A DNA stretch of 64,000 bases, taken from the NCBI GenBank assembly GCA_963932145.1, contig OZ010580.1, positions 4,088,634-4,152,633 of the forward strand. Reading direction: 5' to 3'. Position numbers and translations under genes: made by a program. This document shows positions 52,285-63,696 of the stretch, piece after piece (the first letter of the stretch is position 1; each line of letters starts with the position of its first letter). The DNA comes from Acanthosepion lycidas. Taxonomy: Eukaryota; Mollusca; Cephalopoda; Sepiida; Sepiidae. The notes under the pieces were generated by a model. The model was given only the letters and a program-made list of their open reading frames with translations, ran no database searches and had not been told where the DNA came from.

Positions 52285-52355
52285 TGCATCGGCCGGGAAT
52301 CGAAGCCGGGCCGCCCGCGCGGCAGGCGAGCATTCTACCACTGAACCACCGATGC
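52285..52355 (-). tRNA. tRNA-Gly-GCC: tRNA-Gly(GCC), copy 27, degenerate (G53C, A37G), probable pseudogene
   Basis: Same broken B box and loop change as copies 7 and 13. It is far from them in the array, so the type has spread by exchange. Confidence 0.8.
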
Positions 52356-53761
52356 TAGCGACGTTCGCAGTAGCTCGTCTCTTCATATTTTTAATTTTAT
52401 TATGTATTTTTCAGTCAGAAATATCACGAATGGATAAATCAACTTTGATCACTGGATATAAAATATACAATTATAAATTGTTTCATCTTTCTAGAAAGTA
52501 TATCTATACATTGACGTTTATAAGGAAGTTGGGATGGAAAACACTGAGTAATGAATAAATGAACATTTCGATAATCAAGTCTTTATTTAATAACGGCCAA
52601 GACGTAGTAAAATAAACGCTGGAAATTTCAATACGCTTAAAACCGACTTTTGCTTTGCAATAGGGACTCGTATCACACAACGAATTTTCAAGTTGCGATG
52701 ATTATACAAACTTTTGCAAGAAATTAGGCCAAAATATGGAACGAAAAATTAACTGTTAAATGGAATTCATGTTTTATCACGATGAAAAACGTGTCAATTA
52801 AATGAGAATGAGAATAAAATCTTTCATGTCTGCCGGTTGAATATGAAATGATTTTTTGTCGAATTACACAGGTTTTAGCAATTATAAAAGAAAAGCGAAG
52901 TGAAAAAATTCAAAGAAAGTAACACCACGTCTACTATAATATGAGGTTACTTGAATAGATCAATATGTCAGAATATATGCAAAGAAATAATTTCGCCAGC
53001 GATTGGAAGGAGAGTAACTGACTTACGCTCAGTAAAATGATATTCGTGATAATAGCAATTTCAAAACAATGATGATGTTATACTTATTCAACTATTATTT
53101 ATGTTTCGATAAAAGTTCATTGCATCTTTACAAATATGTGACAAGAGATAAAAACTGAAAATCATACAAAACTTTAAGAGGAAATGAGTCGGGTTTCGTT
53201 GTCTCCAGAGCAAGCACTGAAATGAATTCATTATAAGTGGCGAGTCACACAAGCGCACCAACACGCAACGCTTGTAGGGTAAAAATATGTATTCCGACAA
53301 AGGTTTTCCTTCTTAGTGTTCGACGTGATAGGAAACGAGAAAATGTGCAACAGAAGTCTATCATATTAAGAGGAGACACGTGCGTGTAATTTTAACGCGG
53401 GAATGAATGGAAGAGCATGGATTTGCCGCTTATGGGGCGGAATGAAATATTCAGTAAAAAAACAAACAAACATACGCGCACGAGAGACATCATGTACTAT
53501 ATACCGTCAGATTATTACAATTTATCGTGTCGCTTGTATTGTGTGAAGTTGAAAAACTTTTTCGACGGTGCGAAAATTATAGAAAAGAATATTGGATATA
53601 AAATAATGAAAATTGTTGTTTATCTCGGTGTAGAAATTTTCGACTACTTCGATGTTGTTTGTACTCAGTAGTAATGTATATTCGATAGGAAATAAAAGTA
53701 ATGAAACAATGTCTGTTTGACTGCTTGTTAAATAAAAGTTCATTTAAGAGCTTTGCAAATC

Positions 53762-53884
53762 GTTTACGGCCATATCACGTTGAACACACCGGTTCTCGTC
53801 CGATCACCGATCAAGTTAAGCAACGTCGAGCCTGGTCAGTACTTGGATGGGTGACCGCTTGGGAATACCAGGTGCTGTAAGTGC
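53762..53884 (+). rRNA. 5S rRNA, copy 28 (+3 class)
   Basis: TCA insertion, otherwise consensus. It is the 5S of the shortest unit (1,850 bp), which has a large spacer deletion. Confidence 0.97.
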
Positions 53885-54270
53885 TTTTTCTTCGAACCTT
53901 CAAATATTCACTAATTTTCGACGCTTTCACTATCTACTACTACATTTCTAACATAGAGATTTTGATTTGCTAAAATTTCCTTTAAATTTAAATTTTTTTT
54001 ACGAAAAAATACAAAACATTGGCACTGCATTGTTTTAGTCAAACAAATAAGACACGGATAATTCGAAAAATCTTGCCTCGATAAATTTATCAGGAACGGA
54101 ATTCGACTATCACATCTCTTCAAATGGCACACGTAGAATCGAAGAACAACACTGATGAAAGCTGAAGGGCTTAAGAGACATCAGCATGTGGTCAAACATA
54201 AGCGATCTGAGAGACACCTTTTACTGGATTAAAAGATTGCACGACAACACATTGGTGGTGACTACAACAT

Positions 54271-54341
54271 TGCATCGGCCGGGAATCGAACCCGGGCCGC
54301 CCGCGTGGCAGGCGAGCATTCTACCACTGAACCACCGATGC
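54271..54341 (-). tRNA. tRNA-Gly-GCC: tRNA-Gly(GCC), copy 28, canonical
   Basis: Identical to the reference despite several private changes elsewhere in its unit. Confidence 0.97.
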
Positions 54342-55080
54342 TAGCGACGTACGCAGTAGCTCGTCTCTTCATATTTTTAATTTTATTATGTATTTTTCAG
54401 TCAGAAATATCACGAATGGATAAATCAACTTTGATCACTGGATATAAAATATACAATTATAAATTGTTTCATCTTTCTAGAAAGTATATCTATACACTGA
54501 CGTTTATAAGGAAGTTGGGATGGAAAACACTGAGTAATGAATAAATGAACATTTCGATAATCAAGTCTTTATTTAATAACGGCCAAAAATAAACGCTGGA
54601 AATTTCAATACGCTTAAAACCGACTTTTGCTTTGCAATAGGGACTCGTATCACACAACGAATTTTCAAGTTGCGATGATTATACAAACTTTTGCAAGAAA
54701 TTAGGCCAAAATATGGAAGGAAAAATTAACTGTTAAATGGAATTCATGTTTTATCACGATGAAAAACGTGTCAATTAAATGAGAATGAGAATAAAATCTT
54801 TCATGTCTGCCGGTTGAATATGAAATGATTTTTTGTCGAATTACACAGGTTTTAGCAATTATAAAAGAAAAGCGAAGTGAAAAAATTCAAAGAAAGTAAC
54901 ACCACGTCTACTATAATATGAGGTTACTTGAATAGATCAATATGTCAGAATATATGCAAAGAAATAATTTCGCCAGCGATTGGAAGGAGAGTAACTGACT
55001 TACGCTCAGTAAAATGATATTCGTGATAATAGCAATTTCAAAACAATGATGATGTTATACTTATTCAACTATTATTTATG

Positions 55081-55112
55081 TTTCGATAAAAGTTCATTTC
55101 GATAAAAGTTCA
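55081..55112. repeat. 16-bp tandem duplication (unit 28)
   Basis: TTTCGATAAAAGTTCA twice in tandem. Confidence 0.95.
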
Positions 55113-55299
55113 TTGCATCTTTACAAATATGTGACAAGATATAAAAACTGAAAATCATACAAAACTTTAAGAGGAAATGAGTCGGGTTTCGTTGTCTCGA
55201 GAGCAAGCACTGAAATGAATTCATTATAACTGGCGAGTCACACAAGCACACCAACACGCAACACTTGTAGGGTAAAAATATGTATTCCGACAAAGGTTT

Positions 55300-55301
55300 T
55301 T
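55300..55301. other. Junction of a 143-bp spacer deletion (unit 28)
   Basis: AAAGGTTTT joins directly to TCAGTAAAA. The 143 bp between them in other units (for example 47327-47469 in unit 24) is missing. No gene is affected. The joining frame creates an 83-codon - strand open frame of no apparent meaning. Confidence 0.95.
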
Positions 55302-55611
55302 CAGTAAAAAAACAAACAAACATACGCGCACGAGAGACATCATGTACTATATACCGTCAGATTATTACAATTTATCGTGTCGCTTGTATTGTGTGAAGTT
55401 GAAAAATCTTTTCGACGGTGCGAAAATTATAGAAAACAATATTGGTTATAAAATAATGAAAATTGTTGTTTATCTCGGTGTAGAAATTTTCGACTACTTC
55501 GATGTTGTTTGTACTCAGTAGTAATGTATATTCGATAGGAAATAAAAGTAATGAAACAATGTCTGTTTGACTGCTTGTTAAATAAAAGCTCATTTAAGAG
55601 TTTTGCAAATC

Positions 55612-55731
55612 GTTTACGGCCATATCACGTTGAACACACCGGTTCTCGTCCGATCACCGAAGTTAAGCAACGTCGAGCCTGGTCAGTACTTGGATGGGTG
55701 ACCGCTTGGGAATACCAGGTGCTGTAAGTGC
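55612..55731 (+). rRNA. 5S rRNA, copy 29 (standard 120 nt)
   Basis: Consensus sequence with the GAGTTTTGC upstream form. Unit length is 1,983 bp. Confidence 0.97.
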
Positions 55732-56117
55732 TTTTTCTTCGAACCTTCAAATATTCACTAATTTTCGACGCTTTCACTATCTACTACTACATTTCTAACA
55801 TAGAGATTTTGATTTGCTAAAATTTCCTTTAAATTTAAATTTTTTTTACGAAAAAATACAAAACATTGGCACTGCATTGTTTTAGTCAAACAAATAAGAC
55901 ACGGATAATTCGAAAAATCTTGCCTCGATAAATTTATCAGGAACGGAATTCGACTATCACATCTCTTCAAATGGCACACGTAGAATCGAAGAACAACACT
56001 GATGAAAGCTGAAGGGCTTAAGAGACATCAGCATGTGGTCAAACGTAAGCGATCTGAGAGACACCTTTTACTGGATTAAAAGATTGCACGACAACACATT
56101 GGTGGTGCCTACAACAT

Positions 56118-56188
56118 TGCATCGGCCGGGAATCGAACCCGGGCCGCCCGCGTGGCAGGGGAGCATTCTACCACTGAACCACCGATAC
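56118..56188 (-). tRNA. tRNA-Gly-GCC: tRNA-Gly(GCC), copy 29, G30C and C2T variant
   Basis: C-C mismatch at 30-40, plus C2 changed to T, which still pairs as U-G with G71. It belongs to the class of copies 5, 18 and 25 with one further change. Confidence 0.85.
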
Positions 56189-57594
56189 TAGCGACGTACG
56201 CACTAGCTCGTCTCTTCATATTTTTAATTTTATTATGTATTTTTCAGTCAGAAATATCACGAATGGATAAATCAACTTTGATCACTGGATATAAAATATA
56301 CAATTATAAATTGTTTCATCTTTCTAGAAAGTATATCTATACACTGACGTTTATAAGGAAGTTGGGATGGAAAACACTGAGTAATGAATAAATGAACATT
56401 TCGATAATCAAGTCTTTATTTAATAACGGCCAAGACGTAGTAAAATAAACGCTGGAAATTTCAATACGCTTAAAACCGACTTTTGCTTTGCAATAGGGAC
56501 TCGTATCACACAACGAATTTTCAAGTTGCGATGATTATACAAACTTTTGCAAGAAATTAGGCCAAAATATGGAACGAAAAATTAACTGTTAAATGGAATT
56601 CATGTTTTATCACGATGAAAAACGTGTCAATTAAATGAGAATGAGAATAAAATCTTTCATGTCTGCCGGTTGAATATGAAATGATTTTTTGTCGAATTAC
56701 ACAGGTTTTAGCAATTATAAAAGAAAAGCGAAGTGAAAAAATTCAAAGAAAGTAACACCACGTCTACTATAATATGAGGTTACTTGAATAGATCAATATG
56801 TCAGAATATATGCAAAGAAATAATTTCGCCAGCGATTGGAAGGAGAGTAACTGACTTACGCTCAGTAAAATGATATTCGTGATAATAGCAATTTCAAAAC
56901 AATGATGATGTTATACTTATTCAACTATTATTTATGTTTCGATAAAAGTTCATTGCATCTTTACAAATATGTGACAAGAGATAAAAACTGAAAATCATAC
57001 AAAACTTTAAGAGGAAATGAGTCGGGTTTCGTTGTCTCCAGAGCAAGCACTGAAATGAATTCATTATAACTGGCGAGTCACACAAGCACACCAACACGCA
57101 ACACTTGTAGGGTAAAAATATGTATTCCGACAAAGGTTTTCCTTCTTAATGTTCGACGTGATAGGAAACGAGAAAATGTGCAACAGAAGTCTATCATATT
57201 AAGAGGAGACACGTGCGTGTAATTTTAACGCGGGAATGAATGGAAGAGCATGGATTTGCCGCTTATGGGGCGGAATGAAATATTCAGTAAAAAAACAAAC
57301 AAACATACGCGCACGAGAGACATCATGTACTATATACCGTCAGATTATTACAATTTATCGTGTCGCTTGTATTGTGTGAAGTTGAAAAATCTTTTCGACG
57401 GTGCGAAAATTATAGAAAACAATATTGGATATAAAATAATGAAAATTGTTGTTTATCTCGGTGTAGAAATTTTCGACTACTTCGATGTTGTTTGTACTCA
57501 GTAGTAATGTATATTCGATAGGAAATAAAAGTAATGAAACAATGTCTGTTTGACTGCTTGTTAAATAAAAGCTCATTTAAGAGCTTTGCAAATC

Positions 57595-57714
57595 GTTTAC
57601 GGCCATATCACGTTGAACACACCGGTTCTCGTCCGATCACCGAAGTTAAGCAACGTCGAGCCTGGTCAGTACTTGGATGGGTGACCGCTTGGGAATACCA
57701 GGTGCTGTAAGTGC
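57595..57714 (+). rRNA. 5S rRNA, copy 30 (standard 120 nt)
   Basis: Consensus sequence followed by the 22-bp insert. Unit length is 2,005 bp. Confidence 0.97.
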
Positions 57715-58122
57715 TTTTTGCTTCTTTTGTCTGTGCTTTTTCTTCGAACCTTCAAATATTCACTAATTTTCGACGCTTTCACTATCTACTACTACATTTC
57801 TAACATAGAGATTTTGATTTGCTAAAATTTCCTTTAAATTTAAATTTTTTTTACGAAAAAATACAAAACATTGGCACTGCATTGTTTTAGTCAAACAAAT
57901 AAGACACGGATAATTCGAAAAATCTTGCCTCGATAAATTTATCAGGAACGGAATTCGAGTATCACATCTCTTCAAATGGCACACGTAGAATCGAAGAACA
58001 ACACTGATGAAAGCTGAAGGGCTTAAGAGACATCAGCATGTGGTCAAACGTAAGCGATCTGAGAGACACCTTTTACTGGATTAAAAGATTGCGCGACAAC
58101 ACATTGGTGGTGACTACAACAT

Positions 58123-58193
58123 TGCATCGGCCGGGAATCGAACCCGGGCCGCCCGCGTGGCAGGCGAGCATTCTACCACTGAACCACCGATGC
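58123..58193 (-). tRNA. tRNA-Gly-GCC: tRNA-Gly(GCC), copy 30, canonical
   Basis: Identical to the reference. A private change (GCGCGACAAC) lies in the 3' trailer. Confidence 0.97.
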
Positions 58194-59599
58194 TAGCGAC
58201 GTACGCAGTAGCTCGTCTCTTCATATTTTTAATTTTATTATGTATTTTTCAGTCAGAAATATCACGAATGGATAAATCAACTTTGATCACTGGATATAAA
58301 ATATACAATTATAAATTGTTTCATCTTTCTAGAAAGTATATCTATACATTGATGTTTATAAGGAAGTTGGGATGGAAAACACTGAGTAATGAATAAATGA
58401 ACATTTCGATAATCAAGTCTTTATTTAATAACGGCCAAGACGTAGTAAAATAAACGCTGGAAATTTCAATACGCTTAAAACCGACTTTTGCTTTGCAATA
58501 GGGACTCGTATCACACAACGAATTTTCAAGTTGCGATGATTATACAAACTTTTGCAAGAAATTAGGCCAAAATATGGAACGAAAAATTAACTGTTAAATG
58601 GAATTCATGTTTTATCACGATGAAAAACGTGTCAATTAAATGAGAATGAGAATAAAATCTTTCATGTCTGCCGGTTGAATATGAAATGATTTTTTGTCGA
58701 ATTACACAGGTTTTAGCAATTATAAAAGAAAAGCGAAGTGAAAAAATTCAAAGAAAGTAACACCACGTCTACTATAATATGAGGTTACTTGAATAGATCA
58801 ATATGTCAGAATATATGCAAAGAAATAATTTCGCCAGCGATTGGAAGGAGAGTAACTGACTTACGCTCAGTAAAATGATATTCGTGATAATAGCAATTTC
58901 AAAACAATGATGATGTTATACTTATTCAACTATTATTTATGTTTCGATAAAAGTTCATTGCATCTTTACAAATATGTGACAAGAGATAAAAACTGAAAAT
59001 CATACAAAACTTTAATAGGAAATGAGTCGGGTTTCGTTGTCTCCAGAGCAAGCACTGAAATGAATTCATTATAACTGGCGAGTCACACAAGCACACCAAC
59101 ACGCAACACTTGTAGGGTAAAAATATGTATTCCGACAAAGGTTTTCCTTCTTAATGTTCGACGTGATAGGAAACGAGAAAATGTGCAACAGAAGTCTATC
59201 ATATTAAGAGGAGACACGTGCGTGTAATTTTAACGCGGGAATGAATGGAAGAGCATGGATTTGCCGCTTATGGGGCGGAATGAAATATTCAGTAAAAAAA
59301 CAAACAAACATACGCGCACGAGAGACATCATGTACTATATACCGTCAGATTATTACAATTTATCGTGTCGCTTGTATTGTGTGAAGTTGAAAAATCTTTT
59401 CGACGGTGCGAAAATTATAGAAAACAATATTGGATATAAAATAATGAAAATTGTTGTTTATCTCGGTGTAGAAATTTTCGACTACTTCGATGTTGTTTGT
59501 ACTCAGTAGTAATGTATATTCGATAGGAAATAAAAGTAATGAAACAATGTCTGTTTGACTGCTTGTTAAATAAAAGCTCATTTAAGAGCTTTGCAAATC

Positions 59600-59719
59600 G
59601 TTTACGGCCATATCACGTTGAACACACCGGTTCTCGTCCGATCACCGAAGTTAAGCAACGTGGAGCCTGGTCAGTACTTGGATGGGTGACCGCTTGGGAA
59701 TACCAGGTGCTGTAAGTGC
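59600..59719 (+). rRNA. 5S rRNA, copy 31 (C63G)
   Basis: A private C-to-G change at position 63 (ACGTGGAGCC) just after the A-box core, in the helix II strand region. It is followed by the 22-bp insert. Unit length is 1,994 bp because the tRNA has lost 11 bp. Confidence 0.95.
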
Positions 59720-60127
59720 TTTTTGCTTCTTTTGTCTGTGCTTTTTCTTCGAACCTTCAAATATTCACTAATTTTCGACGCTTTCACTATCTACTACTAC
59801 ATTTCTAACATAGAGATTTTGATTTGCTAAAATTTCCTTTAAATTTAAATTTTTTTTACGTAAAAATACAAAACATTGGCACTGCATTGTTTTAGTCAAA
59901 CAAATAAGACACGGATAATTCGAAAAATCTTGCCTCGATAAATTTATCAGGAACGGAATTCGAGTATCACATCTCTTCAAATGGCACACGTAGAATCGAA
60001 GAACAACACTGATGAAAGCTGAAGGGCTTAAGAGACATCAGCATGTGGTCAAACGTAAGCGATCTGAGAGACACCTTTTACTGGATTAAAAGATTGCACG
60101 ACAACACATTGGTGGTGACTACAACAT

Positions 60128-60187
60128 TGCATCGAACCCGGGCCGCCCGCGTGGCAGGCGAGCATTCTACCACTGAACCACCGATGC
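60128..60187 (-). pseudogene. tRNA-Gly(GCC) pseudogene, copy 31 (11-bp deletion)
   Basis: Eleven bases of the 3' half are missing, between two ATCG direct repeats that flank the loss in the intact gene. The 3' strand of the T stem, part of the T loop and some of the acceptor strand are gone, so the cloverleaf cannot form and most of the B box is destroyed. The anticodon arm and A box remain. The deletion also opens a meaningless 115-codon + strand frame at 60043-60390. Confidence 0.93.
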
Positions 60188-61593
60188 TAGCGACGTACGC
60201 AGTAGCTCGTCTCTTCATATTTTTAATTTTATTATGTATTTTTCAGTCAGAAATATCACGAATGGATAAATCAACTTTGATCACTGGATATAAAATATAC
60301 AATTATAAATTGTTTCATCTTTCTAGAAAGTATATCTATACATTGACGTTTATAAGGAAGTTGGGATGGAAAACACTGAGTAATGAATAAATGAACATTT
60401 CGATAATCAAGTCTTTATTTAATAACGGCCAAGACGTAGTAAAATAAACGCTGGAAATTTCAATACGCTTAAAACCGACTTTTGCTTTGCAATAGGGACT
60501 CGTATCACACAACGAATTTTCAAGTTGCGATGATTATACAAACTTTTGCAAGAAATTAGGCCAAAATATGGAACGAAAAATTAACTGTTAAATGGAATTC
60601 ATGTTTTATCACGATGAAAAACGTGTCAATTAAATGAGAATGAGAATAAAATCTTTCATGTCTGCCGGTTGAATATGAAATGATTTTTTGTCGAATTACA
60701 CAGGTTTTAGCAATTATAAAAGAAAAGCGAAGTGAAAAAATTCAAAGAAAGTAACACCACGTCTACTATAATATGAGGTTACTTGAATAGATCAATATGT
60801 CAGAATATATGCAAAGAAATAATTTCGCCAGCGATTGGAAGGAGAGTAACTGACTTACGCTCAGTAAAATGATATTCGTGATAATAGCAATTTCAAAACA
60901 ATGATGATGTTATACTTATTCAACTATTATTTATGTTTCGATAAAAGTTCATTGCATCTTTACAAATATGTGACAAGAGATAAAAACTGAAAATCATACA
61001 AAACTTTAAGAGGAAATGAGTCGGGTTTCGTTGTCTCCAGAGCAAGCACTGAAATGAATTCATTATAACTGGCGAGTCACACAAGCACAACAACACGCAA
61101 CACTTGTAGGGTAAAAATATGTATTCCGACAAAGGTTTTCCTTCTTAATGTTCGACGTGATAGGAAACGAGAAAATGTGCAACAGAAGTCTATCATATTA
61201 AGAGGAGACACGTGCGTGTAATTTTAACGCGGGAATGAATGGAAGGGCATGGATTTGCCGCTTATGGGGCGGAATGAAATATTCAGTAAAAAAACAAACA
61301 AACATACGCGCACGAGAGACATCATGTACTATATACCGTCAGATTATTACAATTTATCGTGTCGCTTGTATTGTGTGAAGTTGAAAAATCTTTTCGACGG
61401 TGCGAAAATTATAGAAAAGAATATTGGATATAAAATAATGAAAATTGTTGTTTATCTCGGTGTAGAAATTTTCGACTACTTCGATGATGGTTGTACTCAG
61501 TAGTAATGTATATTCGATAGGAAATAAAAGTAATGAAACAATGTCTGTTTGACTGCTTGTTAAATAAAAGCTCATTTAAGAGCTTTGCAAATC

Positions 61594-61713
61594 GTTTACG
61601 GCCATATCACGTTGAACACACCGGTTCTCGTCCGATCACCGAAGTTAAGCAACGTCGAGCCTGGTCAGTACTTGGATGGGTGACCGCTTGGGAATACCAG
61701 GTGCTGTAAGTGC
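61594..61713 (+). rRNA. 5S rRNA, copy 32 (standard 120 nt)
   Basis: Consensus sequence. Unit length is 1,983 bp. Confidence 0.97.
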
Positions 61714-62099
61714 TTTTTCTTCGAACCTTCAAATATTCACTAATTTTCGACGCTTTCACTATCTACTACTACATTTCTAACATAGAGATTTTGATTTGCT
61801 AAAATTTCCTTTAAATTTAAATTTTTTTTACGAAAAAATACAAAACATTGGCACTGCATTGTTTTAGTCAAACAAATAAGACACGGATAATTCGAAAAAT
61901 CTTGCCTCGATAAATTTATCAGGAACGGAATTCGAGTATCACATCTCTTCAAATGGCACACGTAGAATCGAAGAACAACACTGATGAAAGCTGAAGGGCT
62001 TAAGAGACATCAGCATGTGGTCAAACGTAAGCGATCTGAGAGACACCTTTTACTGGATTAAAAGATTGCACGACAACACATTGGTGGTGACTACAACAT

Positions 62100-62170
62100 T
62101 GCATCGGCCGGGAATCGAACCCGGGCCGCCCGCGTGGCAGGCGAGCATTCTACCACTGAACCACCGATGC
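62100..62170 (-). tRNA. tRNA-Gly-GCC: tRNA-Gly(GCC), copy 32, canonical
   Basis: Identical to the reference; TACGCAGTAG 5' flank. Confidence 0.97.
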
Positions 62171-63576
62171 TAGCGACGTACGCAGTAGCTCGTCTCTTCA
62201 TATTTTTAATTTTATTATGTATTTTTCAGTCAGAAATATCACGAATGGATAAATCAACTTTGATCACTGGATATAAAATATACAATTATAAATTGTTTCA
62301 TCTTTCTAGAAAGTATATCTATACATTGACGTTTATAAGGCAGTTGGGATGGAAAACACTGAGTAATGAATAAATGAACATTTCGATAATCAAGTCTTTA
62401 TTTAATAACGGCCAAGACGTAGTAAAATAAACGCTGGAAATTTCAATACGCTTAAAACCGACTTTTGCTTTGCAATAGGGACTCGTATCACACAACGAAT
62501 TTTCAAGTTGCGATGATTATACAAACTTTTGCAAGAAATTAGGCCAAAATATGGAACGAAAAATTAACTGTTAAATGGAATTCATGTTTTATCACGATGA
62601 AAAACGTGTCAATTAAATGAGAATGAGAATAAAATCTTTCATGTCTGCCGGTTGAATATGAAATGATTTTTTGTCGAATTACACAGGTTTTAGCAATTAT
62701 AAAAGAAAAGCGAAGTGAAAAAATTCAAAGAAAGTAACACCACGTCTACTATAATATGAGGTTACTTGAATAGATCAATATGTCAGAATATATGCAAAGA
62801 AATAATTTCGCCAGCGATTGGAAGGAGAGTAACTGACTTACGCTCAGTAAAATGATATTCGTGATAATAGCAATTTCAAAACAATGATGATGTTATACTT
62901 ATTCAACTATTATTTATGTTTCGATAAAAGTTCATTGCATCTTTACAAATATGTGACAAGAGATAAAAACTGAAAATCATACAAAACTTTAAGAGGAAAT
63001 GAGTCGGGTTTCGTTGTCTCCAGAGCAAGCACTGAAATGAATTCATTATAACTGGCGAGTCACACAAGCACACCAACACGCAACACTTGTAGGGTAAAAA
63101 TATGTATTCCGACAAAGGTTTTCTTTCTTAGTGTTCGACGTGATAGGAAACGAGAAAATGTGCAACAGAAGTCTATCATATTAAGAGGAGACACGTGCGT
63201 GTAATTTTAACGCGGGAATGAATGGAAGAGCATGGATTTGCCGCTTATGGGGCGGAATGAAATATTCAGTAAAAAAACAAACAAACATACGCGCACGAGA
63301 GACATCATGTACTATATACCGTCAGATTATTACAATTTATCGTGTCGCTTGTATTGTGTGAAGTTGAAAAATCTTTTCGACGGTGCGAAAATTATAGAAA
63401 ACAATATTGGATATAAAATAATGAAAATTGTTGTTTATCTCGGTGTAGAAATTTTCGACTACTTCGATGTTGTTTGTACTCAGTAGTAATGTATATTCGA
63501 TAGGAAATAAAAGTAATGAAACAATGTCTGTTTGACTGCTTGTTAAATAAAAGCTCATTTAAGAGATTTGCAAATC

Positions 63577-63696
63577 GTTTACGGCCATATCACGTTGAAC
63601 ACACCGGTTCTCGTCCGATCACCGAAGTTAAGCAACGTCGAGCCTGGTCAGTACTTGGATGGGTGACCGCTTGGGAATACCAGGTGCTGTAAGTGC
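63577..63696 (+). rRNA. 5S rRNA, copy 33 (standard 120 nt)
   Basis: Consensus sequence, with a private GAGATTTGC form just upstream. The unit is cut by the window edge, so its tRNA gene lies outside. Confidence 0.97.

Noticed and set aside
60043..60390. 115-codon open frame
   Set aside because: It is created by the 11-bp deletion in tRNA copy 31 and reads through the antisense of the tRNA remnant.
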